Assembly: GCF_014647795.1 (NCBI RefSeq)
Contig: NZ_BMPW01000001.1
Span: 434,001-498,000 of the forward strand
Direction: 5' to 3'
Source of the DNA: Actinoplanes campanulatus
Lineage (GTDB): Bacteria > Actinomycetota > Actinomycetes > Mycobacteriales > Micromonosporaceae
Length of the DNA: 64,000 nt
Shown here: one piece after another, positions 37,147-46,215 of the stretch
How the letters are laid out: each line of letters opens with the position of its first letter
How positions within the stretch are numbered: position 1 is the first letter of the stretch
Program-made: the position numbers and the translations under genes
The notes under the pieces: model-generated
What the model was told of the DNA's origin: nothing
The model's database searches: none
Seen by the model: only the letters and a program-made list of their open reading frames with translations

Positions 37147-37834
37147 GCCGGATGCTCATGGTTGCGGCTCCGCGTGACGGTCGGTCAAGGTGAAGAGGAA
37201 AGTGTCGAGTGTGTGGCACTCGAGCGCCGCTCCCAGATCGGACACGGAATCGGTTGCCATCATCCCCCCGGTTGAATTCTCGTTGTCCATGTCGTGCGGG
37301 GGATAACGCTGTCAACGCGGCGCCGGATGAGAAAGCATCCGTCGGCGAGACAGCTTGTCGCCGACGAGGCCCCGTCCGTAACTCACCTCGCGCCGATGAT
37401 CGACGGAAGCGGAAGTCCATCGCCGCCACAACCCGAACCACCCCAAAGCCGAATATTCGTCGTCCGGCTCGCACCGCCAGATGCTGTAAATCGGGCAGAA
37501 AGTATTTTTTAGAAGCACTGGGAAGCCACGACGTCGGGGAGACGTTCCCTCGGACGCGGGACGCGGGAAAGAGCCGACATGGCTTATGTTCTTTCCGGAC
37601 CCGGAGGGCCTGCCGCTCGCACACGCTCAGATGGGCGGTACGGGCTACTTTTTCGTCACCGGAATAGACGTGATGTCGCCGATCCGACGCATTTTCCGGC
37701 AGAAACAAATGCGAAACAAATCACCGGGAAGCAGGAGCCCGGATGATCGACTTGAATTGCGCACATGATTCCGCGATAAGGTCGGGCCGCTCCATTCCTG
37801 GTGACGTGATCCCAATTGATGAAAGGCGACGACC
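37147..37834. other. Long low-GC intergenic region
   Basis: 688 bases with no convincing gene, visibly richer in A and T than its surroundings (for example 37480-37520 and 37690-37830). It lies upstream of the glycan operon and probably holds its promoter. A 44-codon minus-strand frame (37158-37290, starting MDNENSTGG) is open but lacks a ribosome site. Several other open frames have unlikely composition. Confidence 0.5.
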
Positions 37835-39094
37835 TTGGCTGCCGCCGTCATGATTCTCATCTCCGCTGTGCTGGCCACGTTCGCGGCGGTGACCCTCTGG
37901 TGGACGATGCACGCGTGGCGCACCCCGGAGACCCTGGCCGGGACCCGGTTCACCGAGCCGGACGGTGACCACCGGCTGACCTTCTCCCTGCTGTTGCCGG
38001 CCCGGCACGAGCAGTCCGTGCTGGAGCACACGATCCAGCGGCTGCTCCGGTCCACCCATCAGGGCTACGAGATCATCGTGATCGTCGGCCACGACGACCC
38101 GGAAACGGCCGCCGTGGCACACCGGGCGGCGGAGAACGCGCCCGGCCGCGTCCTGGTCGTCACCGACCACAACGAGGTCAAGAACAAGCCACGTGCCCTG
38201 AACACCGCTCTGCCGTACGTGCGCGGCGACGTTGTCGGTGTCTTCGACGCCGAGGACCAGGTGCACCCGGAACTGCTCGAGCACGTCGACCACGCGTTCC
38301 GATCGACCGGCGCGGACGTGGTGCAGGGCGGCGTCCAGCTGATCAATTTCCACTCCAGCTGGTTCAGCCTGCACAACTGCCTGGAGTACTTCTTCTGGTT
38401 CCGCAGCCGGCTGCACCTGCACGCCGACAAGGGGTTCATCCCGCTCGGCGGCAACACCGTGTTCGTCCGCTCCGACGTGCTGCGCGGCGCGAACGGCTGG
38501 GACGGCACCTGCCTGGCCGAGGACTGCGACCTGGGAGTGCGCCTGTCCAGCCGGGGCGCCAGGGTGGTCGTCGCGTACGAGGCTTCGCTGGTCACCCGCG
38601 AGGAAACCCCGGACACCCTGGGCAGCCTGCTCAAGCAGCGCACCCGGTGGAATCAGGGCTTCCTGCAGGTGCTGCGCAAGGGCGAGTGGCGGCGGCTGCC
38701 GTCGTTCGGGCAGCGGCTGCTGGCCCGATACACCCTGCTCGGCCCGTTCTTCCAGGCCTTCTCCGGCATCGCGATCCCGATCGGCATCGCCGCCGCGATC
38801 TTCGCCGATCTGCCGGTCGGCATCGCGCTGGCCACCTTCGTACCGGTCGTGCCGATGGCCGCCAACATCGTCTTCCAGACGGTCGGCCTGCGCGACTTCG
38901 GCAAGCAGTACGACCTCAAGATCAAACCGGTCCACTATGCCCGGCTGATCCTCGGCGCGTTCCCGTACGCCCTGGTCCTGAGCGTCGCGGCGCTGCGCGC
39001 CGTCTGGCGCGAGTACACCGGCCGCCGCAACTGGGAGCTGACCGCCCACGTCGGCGCGCACATCAACAACAACGCCGAGGTCGGTACGGCATGA
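37835..39094 (+). CDS. Processive family 2 glycosyltransferase (CslA/hyaluronan-synthase-like)
   Basis: A 419-residue membrane glycosyltransferase. One N-terminal helix is followed by a GT-A domain with LLLPARHEQ, the D,D motifs GVFDAEDQVHPE and LAEDCDLGVRL, and the processivity motif QRTRWNQG near residue 272. Three C-terminal helices then form the translocation channel. This is the layout of cellulose, chitin and hyaluronan synthase relatives. It probably makes a beta-glycan and exports it. A TTG start follows AAAGG; an ATG five codons later is the alternative. With the GlxA-like oxidase downstream it recalls the Streptomyces cslA-glxA pair. Confidence 0.87.
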   Translation: MAAAVMILISAVLATFAAVTLWWTMHAWRTPETLAGTRFTEPDGDHRLTFSLLLPARHEQSVLEHTIQRLLRSTHQGYEIIVIVGHDDPETAAVAHRAAENAPGRVLVVTDHNEVKNKPRALNTALPYVRGDVVGVFDAEDQVHPELLEHVDHAFRSTGADVVQGGVQLINFHSSWFSLHNCLEYFFWFRSRLHLHADKGFIPLGGNTVFVRSDVLRGANGWDGTCLAEDCDLGVRLSSRGARVVVAYEASLVTREETPDTLGSLLKQRTRWNQGFLQVLRKGEWRRLPSFGQRLLARYTLLGPFFQAFSGIAIPIGIAAAIFADLPVGIALATFVPVVPMAANIVFQTVGLRDFGKQYDLKIKPVHYARLILGAFPYALVLSVAALRAVWREYTGRRNWELTAHVGAHINNNAEVGTA

Positions 39095-39137
39095 CCGACC
39101 GCACCGAGCGGCTTCCCGTGGAACCGGAAGGCACAGC

Positions 39138-40760
39138 ATGACGACTACCAGCGAGGCTACGGCCGGCACCGCTGTCATCCCCAAGGCGCGAGCCGGCGGC
39201 CTCGAGCCCACCCTGCCGCGCCGTCGGCTTCCGAAGCACGATCACCAACCGGCGAGGGTACGGCAACGCGAGCTCACCGGCGGAGAAGGACTGCTCGCCG
39301 CCGGGCTGACCGCGCTCGTACTCGCGGTTCTCACCATCAACATCACCGGCTTCCCGATGGCCAGCGACGACGAGGGAACGTACCTGGCGCAGGCCTGGGC
39401 GGTCGCCACCGGCAAGGGCCTGGCCCACTACACCTACTGGTACGACCATCCGCCGCTGGCCTGGATCCAGCTGGCCGCCCTCTCCTGGATCCCGGACGTC
39501 TTCGGAGTGACCGGCCCCGCCGTGACCGCCGGCCGGGTCGCCATGATCCCGGTGGTGGCGGCGTGCGTGCTGCTGGTCTACCTGATCTGCCGCCGGCTCG
39601 GAATGGCCGTCTGGTCCTCGTCCGCCGCGCTGCTGTTCTTCGGCCTCTCGCCGCTGACCGTCACCATGTACCGGGAAATCTACCTGGACAGTTTCGCCGT
39701 TGCCTGGATGCTCGGCGCGCTGGCCCTGGTCCTCTCCCCGCGCCGCAACCTGTGGCACTACACGGCCGCCGGCGCGGCCACCGCGATCGCCGTGCTCAGC
39801 AAGGAAACCATGCTGGTCACCCTGCCCGCGGTGTGCGTGGCGCTGTGGCAGAACGCGGCCCGCAGCTCCACCCGCCCGTGGGCGGTCGGCGGCTACACCA
39901 GCGGCCTGGTACTGGTCGGCGTCTTCTACCCGTTGTACGCGCTGCTCCGCGGCGAGCTGTTCCCCGGTCCCGGTCACGTGTCGCTGATCGGGGCGTGGCA
40001 GTTCCAGCTGGCCAACCGCTCCGGCACGGGCAGCATCTTCACCGACGGCTCCGGCTCGCACGAGCTGGTCGAGTCGTGGCTCTTCTACGACCCGGTGATC
40101 CTGGTGGCCGGTCTGGCCGCCACGGTGCCGGCCCTGTTCGTACGCCGTCTGCGCCCGGCGGCCGTCGCGGCCGTGATCCTGGCGCTGGTCGCCATGCGCC
40201 CGGGCGGCTACCTCCCGGCCATGTACGTCGTACAGATCCTGCCGTTCCTCGCCATCGCGGCGGCCGGGATGCTGGACGTCGCGGCGCACCGCCTCCCGGC
40301 CCGGCGCCGCTGGTGGCGGCCCGCCCTGGCGACCGTGACGATCCTGCTCGCCGCCGTGCTGATCGGCCCGCGCTGGTGGACCGGCAACCAGCGGGCGCTG
40401 ACCGCCGCCGACAACGCCGGGTACACGGCCGCCGCCGAGTACCTGCGCACCTCGATCCCGGACCGGGCCGGCTCGACCGTGGTGGTCGACGACGTCCTGT
40501 GGCTGGACTGTGTCGAGGCCGGCTTCCCGGAGCAGCAGGTCATCTGGTTCTACAAGCTCGACCTGGACCCAGCCGTGGCGGCCCGCCTGCCGAACGGCTG
40601 GCGCGACGTCGACTACCTGGTCTCGACGCCCGCGCTGCGCCAGGACCCGTCCGCGCTGCCCGGCGTGCGAAGCCTGCTGACGAACTCGACGGTCGAGGCG
40701 AGCTTCGGCCCACCGGACGGCCGTATCGAGATCCGCCGTATCGACAAGGAGAACCCATGA
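39138..40760 (+). CDS. GT39/ArnT-like membrane glycosyltransferase
   Basis: A 540-residue protein with about 11 transmembrane helices in the PMT/ArnT pattern. The first external loop carries the acidic pair in ASDDEGTYLAQAW and the WYDHPPLAW motif, and a C-terminal soluble domain follows (STVVVDDVLWLDCVEAGFP). Such enzymes transfer a sugar from a polyprenyl-phosphate donor on the outer face of the membrane. It lies 43 bases after the processive GT2 and overlaps the polyprenyl-phosphate GT2 gene (ATGA), the likely maker of its donor. Confidence 0.87.
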   Translation: MTTTSEATAGTAVIPKARAGGLEPTLPRRRLPKHDHQPARVRQRELTGGEGLLAAGLTALVLAVLTINITGFPMASDDEGTYLAQAWAVATGKGLAHYTYWYDHPPLAWIQLAALSWIPDVFGVTGPAVTAGRVAMIPVVAACVLLVYLICRRLGMAVWSSSAALLFFGLSPLTVTMYREIYLDSFAVAWMLGALALVLSPRRNLWHYTAAGAATAIAVLSKETMLVTLPAVCVALWQNAARSSTRPWAVGGYTSGLVLVGVFYPLYALLRGELFPGPGHVSLIGAWQFQLANRSGTGSIFTDGSGSHELVESWLFYDPVILVAGLAATVPALFVRRLRPAAVAAVILALVAMRPGGYLPAMYVVQILPFLAIAAAGMLDVAAHRLPARRRWWRPALATVTILLAAVLIGPRWWTGNQRALTAADNAGYTAAAEYLRTSIPDRAGSTVVVDDVLWLDCVEAGFPEQQVIWFYKLDLDPAVAARLPNGWRDVDYLVSTPALRQDPSALPGVRSLLTNSTVEASFGPPDGRIEIRRIDKENP

Positions 40761-42004
40761 CGACCCAGGCACAGGGCCGGGCCGCCGTCGGTCTGCCCCA
40801 TCAGGCCACCGCCACCCCCGGTGAGAAGACCCTGTCGCTGGACCGCAACCCGAAGCCCGGCCGGACCCGGGCCGTGCTGCCCGGGCAGATCGGGGTACTC
40901 CCCGCGCCGACCACCCTGCGGCAGAGCATCATCGTGCCGACCTTCAACGAACGCGACAACGTCGCCGCCCTGCTGGAACGTCTCGCCGCCGCGCTGCCGC
41001 ACGACGACACCGAGATCGTCTTCGTGGACGACAGCACCGACGGCACACCCGAGGTGATCGCCGCGCTGGCCGCGGACTACCCGATCGCGGTCACCGTGCA
41101 CCACCGCGACGAGGGCGTCGGCGGTCTGGGCGGCGCCGTGGTGGAGGGCATGCGGATCGCCCGCGGCGAGTGGATCGTCGTGATGGACGCCGACCTCCAG
41201 CATCCGCCGGAGATCGTGCCGGATCTGATCGCGGCCGGGCTACGCGACGGCGCCGACCTGGTCGTCGGCAGCCGGTACACGAACGGCGGCAGCACCGGTG
41301 GACTCGCGGACGGCTACCGCAAGCTGGTGTCCCGCGGTTCGACTCTGCTGGTCAAGACCCTGTTCCGCAACAGTCTGCTGGCGGTCAGCGACCCGATGAG
41401 CGGCCTGTTCGCGATCCGTGCCAGCTCGCTCGACGCCGGGCAGCTGCGGCCGCTCGGATACAAGATCCTGCTGGAGCTGGTCGTCCGGAACCGGCCCGGC
41501 CGGGTGGTCGAGGTGCCGTACACGTTCCAGACCCGGCACGCCGGGGAGTCGAAATCGACGGCCGCCGAGGGGATCCGCTTCCTCAAGCACGTGGCCGGGC
41601 TGCGGTTCGGGCCGGGCCGGCTGCGGATGCTGGCGTTCGCGCTGATCGGCCTCTCCGGCCTGCTGCCCAACCAGGCCGTGCTGTGGGCGCTGCTGCACGC
41701 CACCGACGTGCACTACACCGCCGCCGCGGTGATGGCCAACGTGGTGGCGGTCGTCTGGAACTTCGCCCTGACCGACACGCTGCTCTACCGCAACCACCGG
41801 CGGCGCGCCCCACTCAGCCGGTTCGGCCGGTTCTTCCTGATGGGCAACGCCGACCTGCTGCTGCGCATCCCGCTACTGGCCCTGCTGGTCAGCGGCCTGC
41901 ACCTGGGCGTGCTGGCCGGGAACCTGCTGACCCTGGTGACGTCGTTCGCCGTCCGTTTCCTGATCTCCGACAGGCTCATCTACCGAGCCGGGAAGAAGCC
42001 ATGA
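40757..42004 (+). CDS. Polyprenyl-phosphate glycosyltransferase (DPM1-like GT2) fused to GtrA
   Basis: A 415-residue fusion. The first 55 residues are a disordered leader. The GT2 domain then has SIIVPTFNERDNVAALLERL, IVFVDDSTDGTPEV, VVMDADLQHPPE and VVGSRYTNGG, as in dolichol-phosphate mannosyltransferases. The C-terminal 130 residues are a four-helix GtrA domain (LLPNQAVLWALLH, VANVVAVVWNFALTDTLLY), which may flip the lipid-linked sugar. It would charge the lipid carrier used by the preceding GT39 enzyme. Both ends overlap neighbouring genes by ATGA. Confidence 0.9.
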   Translation: MTTQAQGRAAVGLPHQATATPGEKTLSLDRNPKPGRTRAVLPGQIGVLPAPTTLRQSIIVPTFNERDNVAALLERLAAALPHDDTEIVFVDDSTDGTPEVIAALAADYPIAVTVHHRDEGVGGLGGAVVEGMRIARGEWIVVMDADLQHPPEIVPDLIAAGLRDGADLVVGSRYTNGGSTGGLADGYRKLVSRGSTLLVKTLFRNSLLAVSDPMSGLFAIRASSLDAGQLRPLGYKILLELVVRNRPGRVVEVPYTFQTRHAGESKSTAAEGIRFLKHVAGLRFGPGRLRMLAFALIGLSGLLPNQAVLWALLHATDVHYTAAAVMANVVAVVWNFALTDTLLYRNHRRRAPLSRFGRFFLMGNADLLLRIPLLALLVSGLHLGVLAGNLLTLVTSFAVRFLISDRLIYRAGKKP

Positions 42005-44091
42005 CCCGATCACGACCACTGCTGAGCCGGCGTAACCGGCTGCACATAGCCCAACTGCTGGTGCTCACTCTCGTACTGTTCATGGCTCTTCCGGAACGCC
42101 CGGCGTCAGCCGGCGCGAACCTGATCGCCAACCCGGGCCTGGAATCGCTCGCCGGCGACGGATTTCCGGTGTGCTGGGAGCAGTCCGGGTGGGGCGACAA
42201 CGGGCACACCTTCGCGGTGAGCGCGGACGCACACAGCGGCGCCCGGTCCATGTCGGTGACTCTGGCCAACGCCGGCCAGGGCGACCGCAAGGCCATGATG
42301 CTCGAGGACACCTCGTGCGCCCCCAACGTCACACCGGGTCACCAGTACGACCTGTCGGTCTGGTACAAGACGACCACGCCGAACACGGTGATGACCATGT
42401 TCCGGCACGACGTGGCACAGGGCTGGGTGTACTGGACCGATCTGGCCAGCCTGCCGGTGACCGCCGACTGGGCGCCGCAGACCGTCCGGACCCCGCAGAT
42501 TCCGGCGAACACCGACCAGATCGTCTGGGGCGTCACCATCTACGGCAACGGGACGCTGCTCACCGACGACTACACGATGGTCGACGCCACCCAGCCCACG
42601 CCGGACGAGTCGTGCAGCGCCGGCGACAAGTGCGTGAAGGGCGCCTGGCAGGTCATGCCGTTCCAGTCCCCGGTCCGCGGCATCCACGCCGTGGTGCTGC
42701 GCAACGGTGACGTGCTCCTGATCGCCGGTTCCGGCAACGATCCGGACGCGTTCGCCGCCAAGACCTTCACAACGGCGATCTACAAGCCGGGCACCGGGCA
42801 GTTCACCGCCGTGCCCACGCCGGAGGACCTGTTCTGCGCCGGGCACGTGCAGCTCAAGGACGGCCGGGTGCTGGTCATGGGCGGCAACAAGGACTACCCG
42901 GCGGCGGACGGCAGCCACGGCTACAAGGGACTGAAGAACTCGTACATCTTCGACCCGGCGACCAACAGCTACCAGCGGGTCAACGACATGACGGCGGGCT
43001 CCTGGTATCCGTCGGCCACGATGCTCGGCAACGGCGACGTCATCTCGCTGGGCGGCCTCGGCGAGGACTCCCACGGCATGGTCGCCACCCAGTACTTCTC
43101 CGCCGCCCAGGAGCGCTGGCTCGGCATCAACGAGGCCAACCAGACGTGGAACTTCTGGGGCCTCTACCCATCGATGATCCTGATGCAGGACGGCCGCCTC
43201 TTCTACACGGGCAGCCACGTGTTCGGCAACGGCACCCCCGGCACCGGTTCGGCGATCTACGACTACCACGCCAACACCATCACGCCCGTCCCCGGGCTGC
43301 GGAAGAAGGACGAGCGGGACCAGTCGATGAGCGTGCTCCTGCCGCCGGCGCAGGACCAGAAGGTGCTGACCTTGGGCGGCGGCAACATCGAGAGCAACCC
43401 GGACGCCCACCGGCTCACCGACATCATCGACCTCAAGCAGCCGTCCCCCGTCTACACGGTGGGGCCGGCGCTCCCGCAGGGCACACTGACCGGCGGCGTT
43501 CCGCAGACCGGAGACCAGGGAAAGATGTACGTCTCCGCGGTCCTGCTCCCGGACGGCAAGGTCTTCGAGACCGGCGGCGCGCTGCACAACCGGGCCGACC
43601 CCGTCTACGAGGCATCGATGTACGACCCGGCCGCCAACACGTTCACCCCCGGCCTGGCCACCGACCCGGTGCCGCGCGGCTACCACTCGTCGGCGTTCCT
43701 GCTGCCGGACGGCCGGGTGATGGCGGTCGGCGACAACCCCGGCAACGGCACCTTCGACATGCGGGTGTCGGTCTACTCGCCGCCGTACCTGTTCCGGGGC
43801 GCCCGGCCGCAGATCACCGGCCTGTCCAGCGCCAACTGGGCCTACGGCAGCTCGAACACGATCACCGTGGACGGCCCGGTACTGAAGGCGGAGCTGATCC
43901 GCCCGGCCGCGGTCACCCACTCCAGTGATCCCAACCAGCGGTTCGTCGACCTGCCGATGACCGTGAACGGCAACTCGATCGACCTCAACCTGACCAGCAA
44001 CCCCAACCTGGCGCCGCCCGGCTGGTACATGCTGTTCGTGGTCGGCACCAACGGAGTCCCCTCGGTCGCGAAGTGGGTGAAGGTGGGATGA
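42001..44091 (+). CDS. glxA: GlxA-like copper radical oxidase (galactose oxidase family)
   Basis: A 696-residue secreted or membrane-anchored protein with an N-terminal signal or anchor helix (IAQLLVLTLVLFMALP). A CBM-like beta-sandwich follows (residues 38-195), then a seven-bladed Kelch propeller and a C-terminal domain. The expected copper and radical residues are present: Cys279 (LFCAGHVQ) and Tyr336 (GSWYPSATM) for the thioether-linked cofactor, Tyr561-His562 (GYHSSAFLLPDGR), and His640 (VTHSSDPNQ). It oxidises primary alcohols of sugars to aldehydes with O2, giving H2O2. In Streptomyces, GlxA works with CslA on a hyphal-tip glycan. Last large gene of the glycan operon. Confidence 0.9.
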   Translation: MTRSRPLLSRRNRLHIAQLLVLTLVLFMALPERPASAGANLIANPGLESLAGDGFPVCWEQSGWGDNGHTFAVSADAHSGARSMSVTLANAGQGDRKAMMLEDTSCAPNVTPGHQYDLSVWYKTTTPNTVMTMFRHDVAQGWVYWTDLASLPVTADWAPQTVRTPQIPANTDQIVWGVTIYGNGTLLTDDYTMVDATQPTPDESCSAGDKCVKGAWQVMPFQSPVRGIHAVVLRNGDVLLIAGSGNDPDAFAAKTFTTAIYKPGTGQFTAVPTPEDLFCAGHVQLKDGRVLVMGGNKDYPAADGSHGYKGLKNSYIFDPATNSYQRVNDMTAGSWYPSATMLGNGDVISLGGLGEDSHGMVATQYFSAAQERWLGINEANQTWNFWGLYPSMILMQDGRLFYTGSHVFGNGTPGTGSAIYDYHANTITPVPGLRKKDERDQSMSVLLPPAQDQKVLTLGGGNIESNPDAHRLTDIIDLKQPSPVYTVGPALPQGTLTGGVPQTGDQGKMYVSAVLLPDGKVFETGGALHNRADPVYEASMYDPAANTFTPGLATDPVPRGYHSSAFLLPDGRVMAVGDNPGNGTFDMRVSVYSPPYLFRGARPQITGLSSANWAYGSSNTITVDGPVLKAELIRPAAVTHSSDPNQRFVDLPMTVNGNSIDLNLTSNPNLAPPGWYMLFVVGTNGVPSVAKWVKVG

Positions 44092-44164
44092 GCAAGCTTG
44101 CGAACGAATCATCGGGCTCAGGGTTGAACTCATGCCGACGCCGGAACGAAGCGGAGAGGGCGGC

Positions 44165-44680
44165 ATGACCCGGATGAGACTGGCCGGGGTGGTCCTGGCC
44201 GCGCTGACCGTGGTCGGCGGCGTCAACTGGGCCTACACCGCACAGAACGACCCGGCCCCGGTCTGGACCACCTCGGTGGCAGCGCAGCAGGTCCTGCCGT
44301 CGACCGTCCCGGCCGCGCCGACGAGCACCACCGGCGCCCCAGAACAGACCCCGGGGAAGGCGGCGGCCGGCAGGTCCCCGGCCAAACCACACCGGAACGC
44401 CACGCCGGCACCGTTCATCCAGCGGTTCGCCGGGCAGCCAGGCGCCGACCGGCAGAAGGCGAAACGGAAACCGGCCACCCCGCACCGGGTGGCGCCCACG
44501 ATCGACGGCTGCGACCGCAATTACGGCACGATCGCCCAATGCGTGCCGATCGCCTTCCCTCAAGGCGCCGACGACCGGTGCGCCTGGCTCCGCGAGCACG
44601 GTTTCACCGCACTCAAGGTGGTCGGCAAGGACCGGCAGCGACTGGACCAGAACCGCAACAAGATCGCCTGCGACGGGTAG
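44165..44680 (+). CDS. Secreted protein with Excalibur-like C-terminus
   Basis: A 171-residue protein with an N-terminal signal or anchor helix (LAGVVLAALTVVGGVNWAY). A Pro/Thr/Lys-rich linker of about 80 residues follows, then a C-terminal domain of about 55 residues with three cysteines (DGCDRNYGTIAQC, DQNRNKIACDG). The last motif resembles the calcium-binding DxDxDGxxCE of Excalibur domains with changed acidic residues. The start MTRMRL has GAGAGGG upstream; an ATG at 44132 is less likely. It follows glxA by 73 bases and precedes a strong terminator, so it may close the glycan operon. Confidence 0.7.
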   Translation: MTRMRLAGVVLAALTVVGGVNWAYTAQNDPAPVWTTSVAAQQVLPSTVPAAPTSTTGAPEQTPGKAAAGRSPAKPHRNATPAPFIQRFAGQPGADRQKAKRKPATPHRVAPTIDGCDRNYGTIAQCVPIAFPQGADDRCAWLREHGFTALKVVGKDRQRLDQNRNKIACDG

Positions 44681-44690
44681 GCAGCCGGCT

Positions 44691-44728
44691 CCCAGGGGCT
44701 GTCTCGCCGGTGTGAGACAGCCCCTGGG
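44691..44728 (+). terminator. Terminator of the glycan operon
   Basis: A perfect 15-bp hairpin (CCCAGGGGCTGTCTC and complement) with an 8-base loop, 10 bases after the stop codon. Confidence 0.85.
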
Positions 44729-44753
44729 TGACTGCACTCTCGTCATCCAGGGG

Positions 44754-44993
44754 CGCGGCACATCGATCGCGGCCCGCCTTCGACCAACCGCCAGCGCGAT
44801 CCGCGCCGCCTCGGCCACGCCGCAGTCGAGGAAGGTGACCCGGTCGGCGGGTTTGGCGTCCTCGGGGTGGTGAGTCAGCACGAAGACCTGCCCGGTCCAG
44901 GCGGCACCGTGAATATCGCCGGCGTCGACACGGCGCAGCGTGTGCGGCAGAGTCCGGGCGGCGTCGACCCATCCTCTGCACGCGATCCACCCG
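44754..44993 (-). pseudogene. Decayed RibD C-terminal-type (dihydrofolate-reductase-like) gene
   Basis: On the minus strand one frame reads GWVDAARTLPHTLRR, DIHGAAWTGQVFVLTHHPED, then KPADRVTFLDCGVAEAARIA. The central part, with VFVLTHHP and VTFL, is typical of RibD_C-type reductases found as small actinobacterial proteins. There is no start or N-terminal cofactor region upstream, and the frame runs out of family resemblance after the last helix. It is best read as a remnant. It lies between the operon terminator and the second tRNA cluster. Confidence 0.45.
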
Positions 44994-45057
44994 GGATATC
45001 TGGAGCTGGATCCGAAAATGATCTTGCGCTCTCCACCTGCTCCGACGTAAGCAGGAA

Positions 45058-45075
45058 AACGGGCAACGGCCCGTT
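45058..45075 (-). terminator. Terminator of the second tRNA operon
   Basis: On the transcribed strand, AACGGGC-CGTT-GCCCGTT is followed by TTCC, giving a short U-rich end about 45 bases beyond tRNA-Val. It differs completely from the terminator of the first tRNA operon. Confidence 0.6.
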
Positions 45076-45118
45076 ACCGAATGTTCGGCGACGGGTCGTT
45101 GACCTGCATAAACTTTGG

Positions 45119-45190
45119 TGGGCGATACTGGGATCGAACCAGTGACCTCTTCCGTGTCAAGGAAGCGCGCTCCCGCTGCGCCAATCGCCC
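45119..45190 (-). tRNA. tRNA-Val (GAC), second copy
   Basis: 72 bases, identical to the tRNA-Val at 5365-5436, with anticodon GAC. It is the last tRNA of the second Gly-Cys-Val operon. Confidence 0.95.
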
Positions 45191-45200
45191 TGGTATTGCG

Positions 45201-45271
45201 AGGTGGAGACGGGATTTGAACCCGTGTACACGGCTTTGCAGGCCGTTGCCTCGCCTCTCGGCCACTCCACC
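45201..45271 (-). tRNA. tRNA-Cys (GCA), second copy
   Basis: 71 bases, identical to the tRNA-Cys at 5447-5517, with anticodon GCA. The 10-base spacer to tRNA-Val differs from the first copy at only two positions. Confidence 0.95.
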
Positions 45272-45300
45272 GAGGTGGCCTCCAGTGGCAAGCCACTCCG

Positions 45301-45372
45301 AGCGGAAGACGGGATTCGAACCCGCGACCCTCACCTTGGCAAGGTGATGCGCTACCACTGCGCCACTTCCGC
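45301..45372 (-). tRNA. tRNA-Gly (GCC), second copy
   Basis: 72 bases, identical to the tRNA-Gly at 5557-5628, with anticodon GCC. The spacer to tRNA-Cys is 29 bases here against 39 in the first operon and is unrelated in sequence. Confidence 0.95.
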
Positions 45373-45493
45373 GTTGCCCTCCGGCGTTTCCCCCGGCGAC
45401 GTCAGAACTTTATCCGAACCCCACCACCACCTCCAAACCGGGGGTCCCCCGCGTGTCGCGATCCGGGGCTGACCGGCCGGAACGCGACACGAC

Positions 45494-46072
45494 ATGATGT
45501 GCGGCGTGGAGATCACGACCTGGTACCTGGAGCAGGACGACCCCGCCCTGCTGCGCCCGGCCGGGCAGCCCGCGACCCCGGTGACCATCACCCGCGCCGA
45601 GCTGCCCAGCCCCGAGTTCAACCGCTACCTCTACACCGCCATCGGTGGTGACTGGTTCTGGTCGGACCGGCTGCCCTGGACCTGGCAGCAGTGGCAGGAC
45701 TACCTGGACCAGCCCGGCGTGGAGACCTGGGTGGCGTCGGTCCGCGGTACTCCGGCCGGTTACGCCGAGCTGGACGGCCACTCCCCCGGCGAGGTGGAGA
45801 TCGCCTACTTCGGGCTGCTGTCGCGTTTCGCCGGCCAGGGCATCGGCGGCCACCTGCTCACGGTCGCCCTCCGGCACGCCTGGACTCTCCCGGAACGCCA
45901 CCCCGGCCTGCCCCCGGTCCGCCGCATCACGGTGAACACGTGCAGCCTCGACGGCCCCGCCGCCCTCGCCAACTACCAGGCCCGCGGCATGCGCATCCAC
46001 CGCACCGCGACGAGGCCCGCGGCCACTCAGCCCCAGGCTCCCGGACCATGGCCAGGAGCAGAACGACCTTAG
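45494..46072 (+). CDS. GNAT-family N-acetyltransferase
   Basis: A 192-residue acetyltransferase. The central strand VEIAYFGLL and the acetyl-CoA pyrophosphate loop FAGQGIGGHLLTVALRHAW (Q/R-x-x-G-x-G/A) are clear. VNTCSLDGPAALANYQARGM gives the C-terminal family motif. The last 20 residues are Pro-rich and probably disordered. The substrate (amine, antibiotic or protein) cannot be told. The start may be any of ATG 45494, ATG 45497 or a GTG at 45506. It is single, beyond the second tRNA operon. Confidence 0.85.
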   Translation: MMCGVEITTWYLEQDDPALLRPAGQPATPVTITRAELPSPEFNRYLYTAIGGDWFWSDRLPWTWQQWQDYLDQPGVETWVASVRGTPAGYAELDGHSPGEVEIAYFGLLSRFAGQGIGGHLLTVALRHAWTLPERHPGLPPVRRITVNTCSLDGPAALANYQARGMRIHRTATRPAATQPQAPGPWPGAERP

Positions 46073-46079
46073 AGGGCTT

Positions 46080-46215
46080 TTGTGGTCGAGGTCCGCGTTT
46101 CGCTCCTTTTGCGGTACGAGTGTCCTCGCCCCCGCCTGATCAGGGCCGTCCCGTCCGCTCGGCGCGATCTTGCTGCCCGCTGCGGCCTGTGCCGCGCCCG
46201 CCGGGCGTAGATCGA
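46080..46215 (+). repeat. Dispersed intergenic repeat, module 2, copy 1
   Basis: It is similar to the reverse complement of 55210-55376. Shared blocks in the same order are AGGTCCGCGTT, CGGTACG(A/C)GTGTCCTCGCC, CAGGGCCGT, GCTGCCCGCT and CCGCCGGGC. No convincing coding frame is shared between the two copies. It starts directly after the GNAT gene. Confidence 0.6.

Noticed and set aside
37158-37290. 44-codon minus-strand frame, possible precursor peptide
   Set aside because: No ribosome site, one Cys, and no recognised leader motif or modification enzyme nearby.
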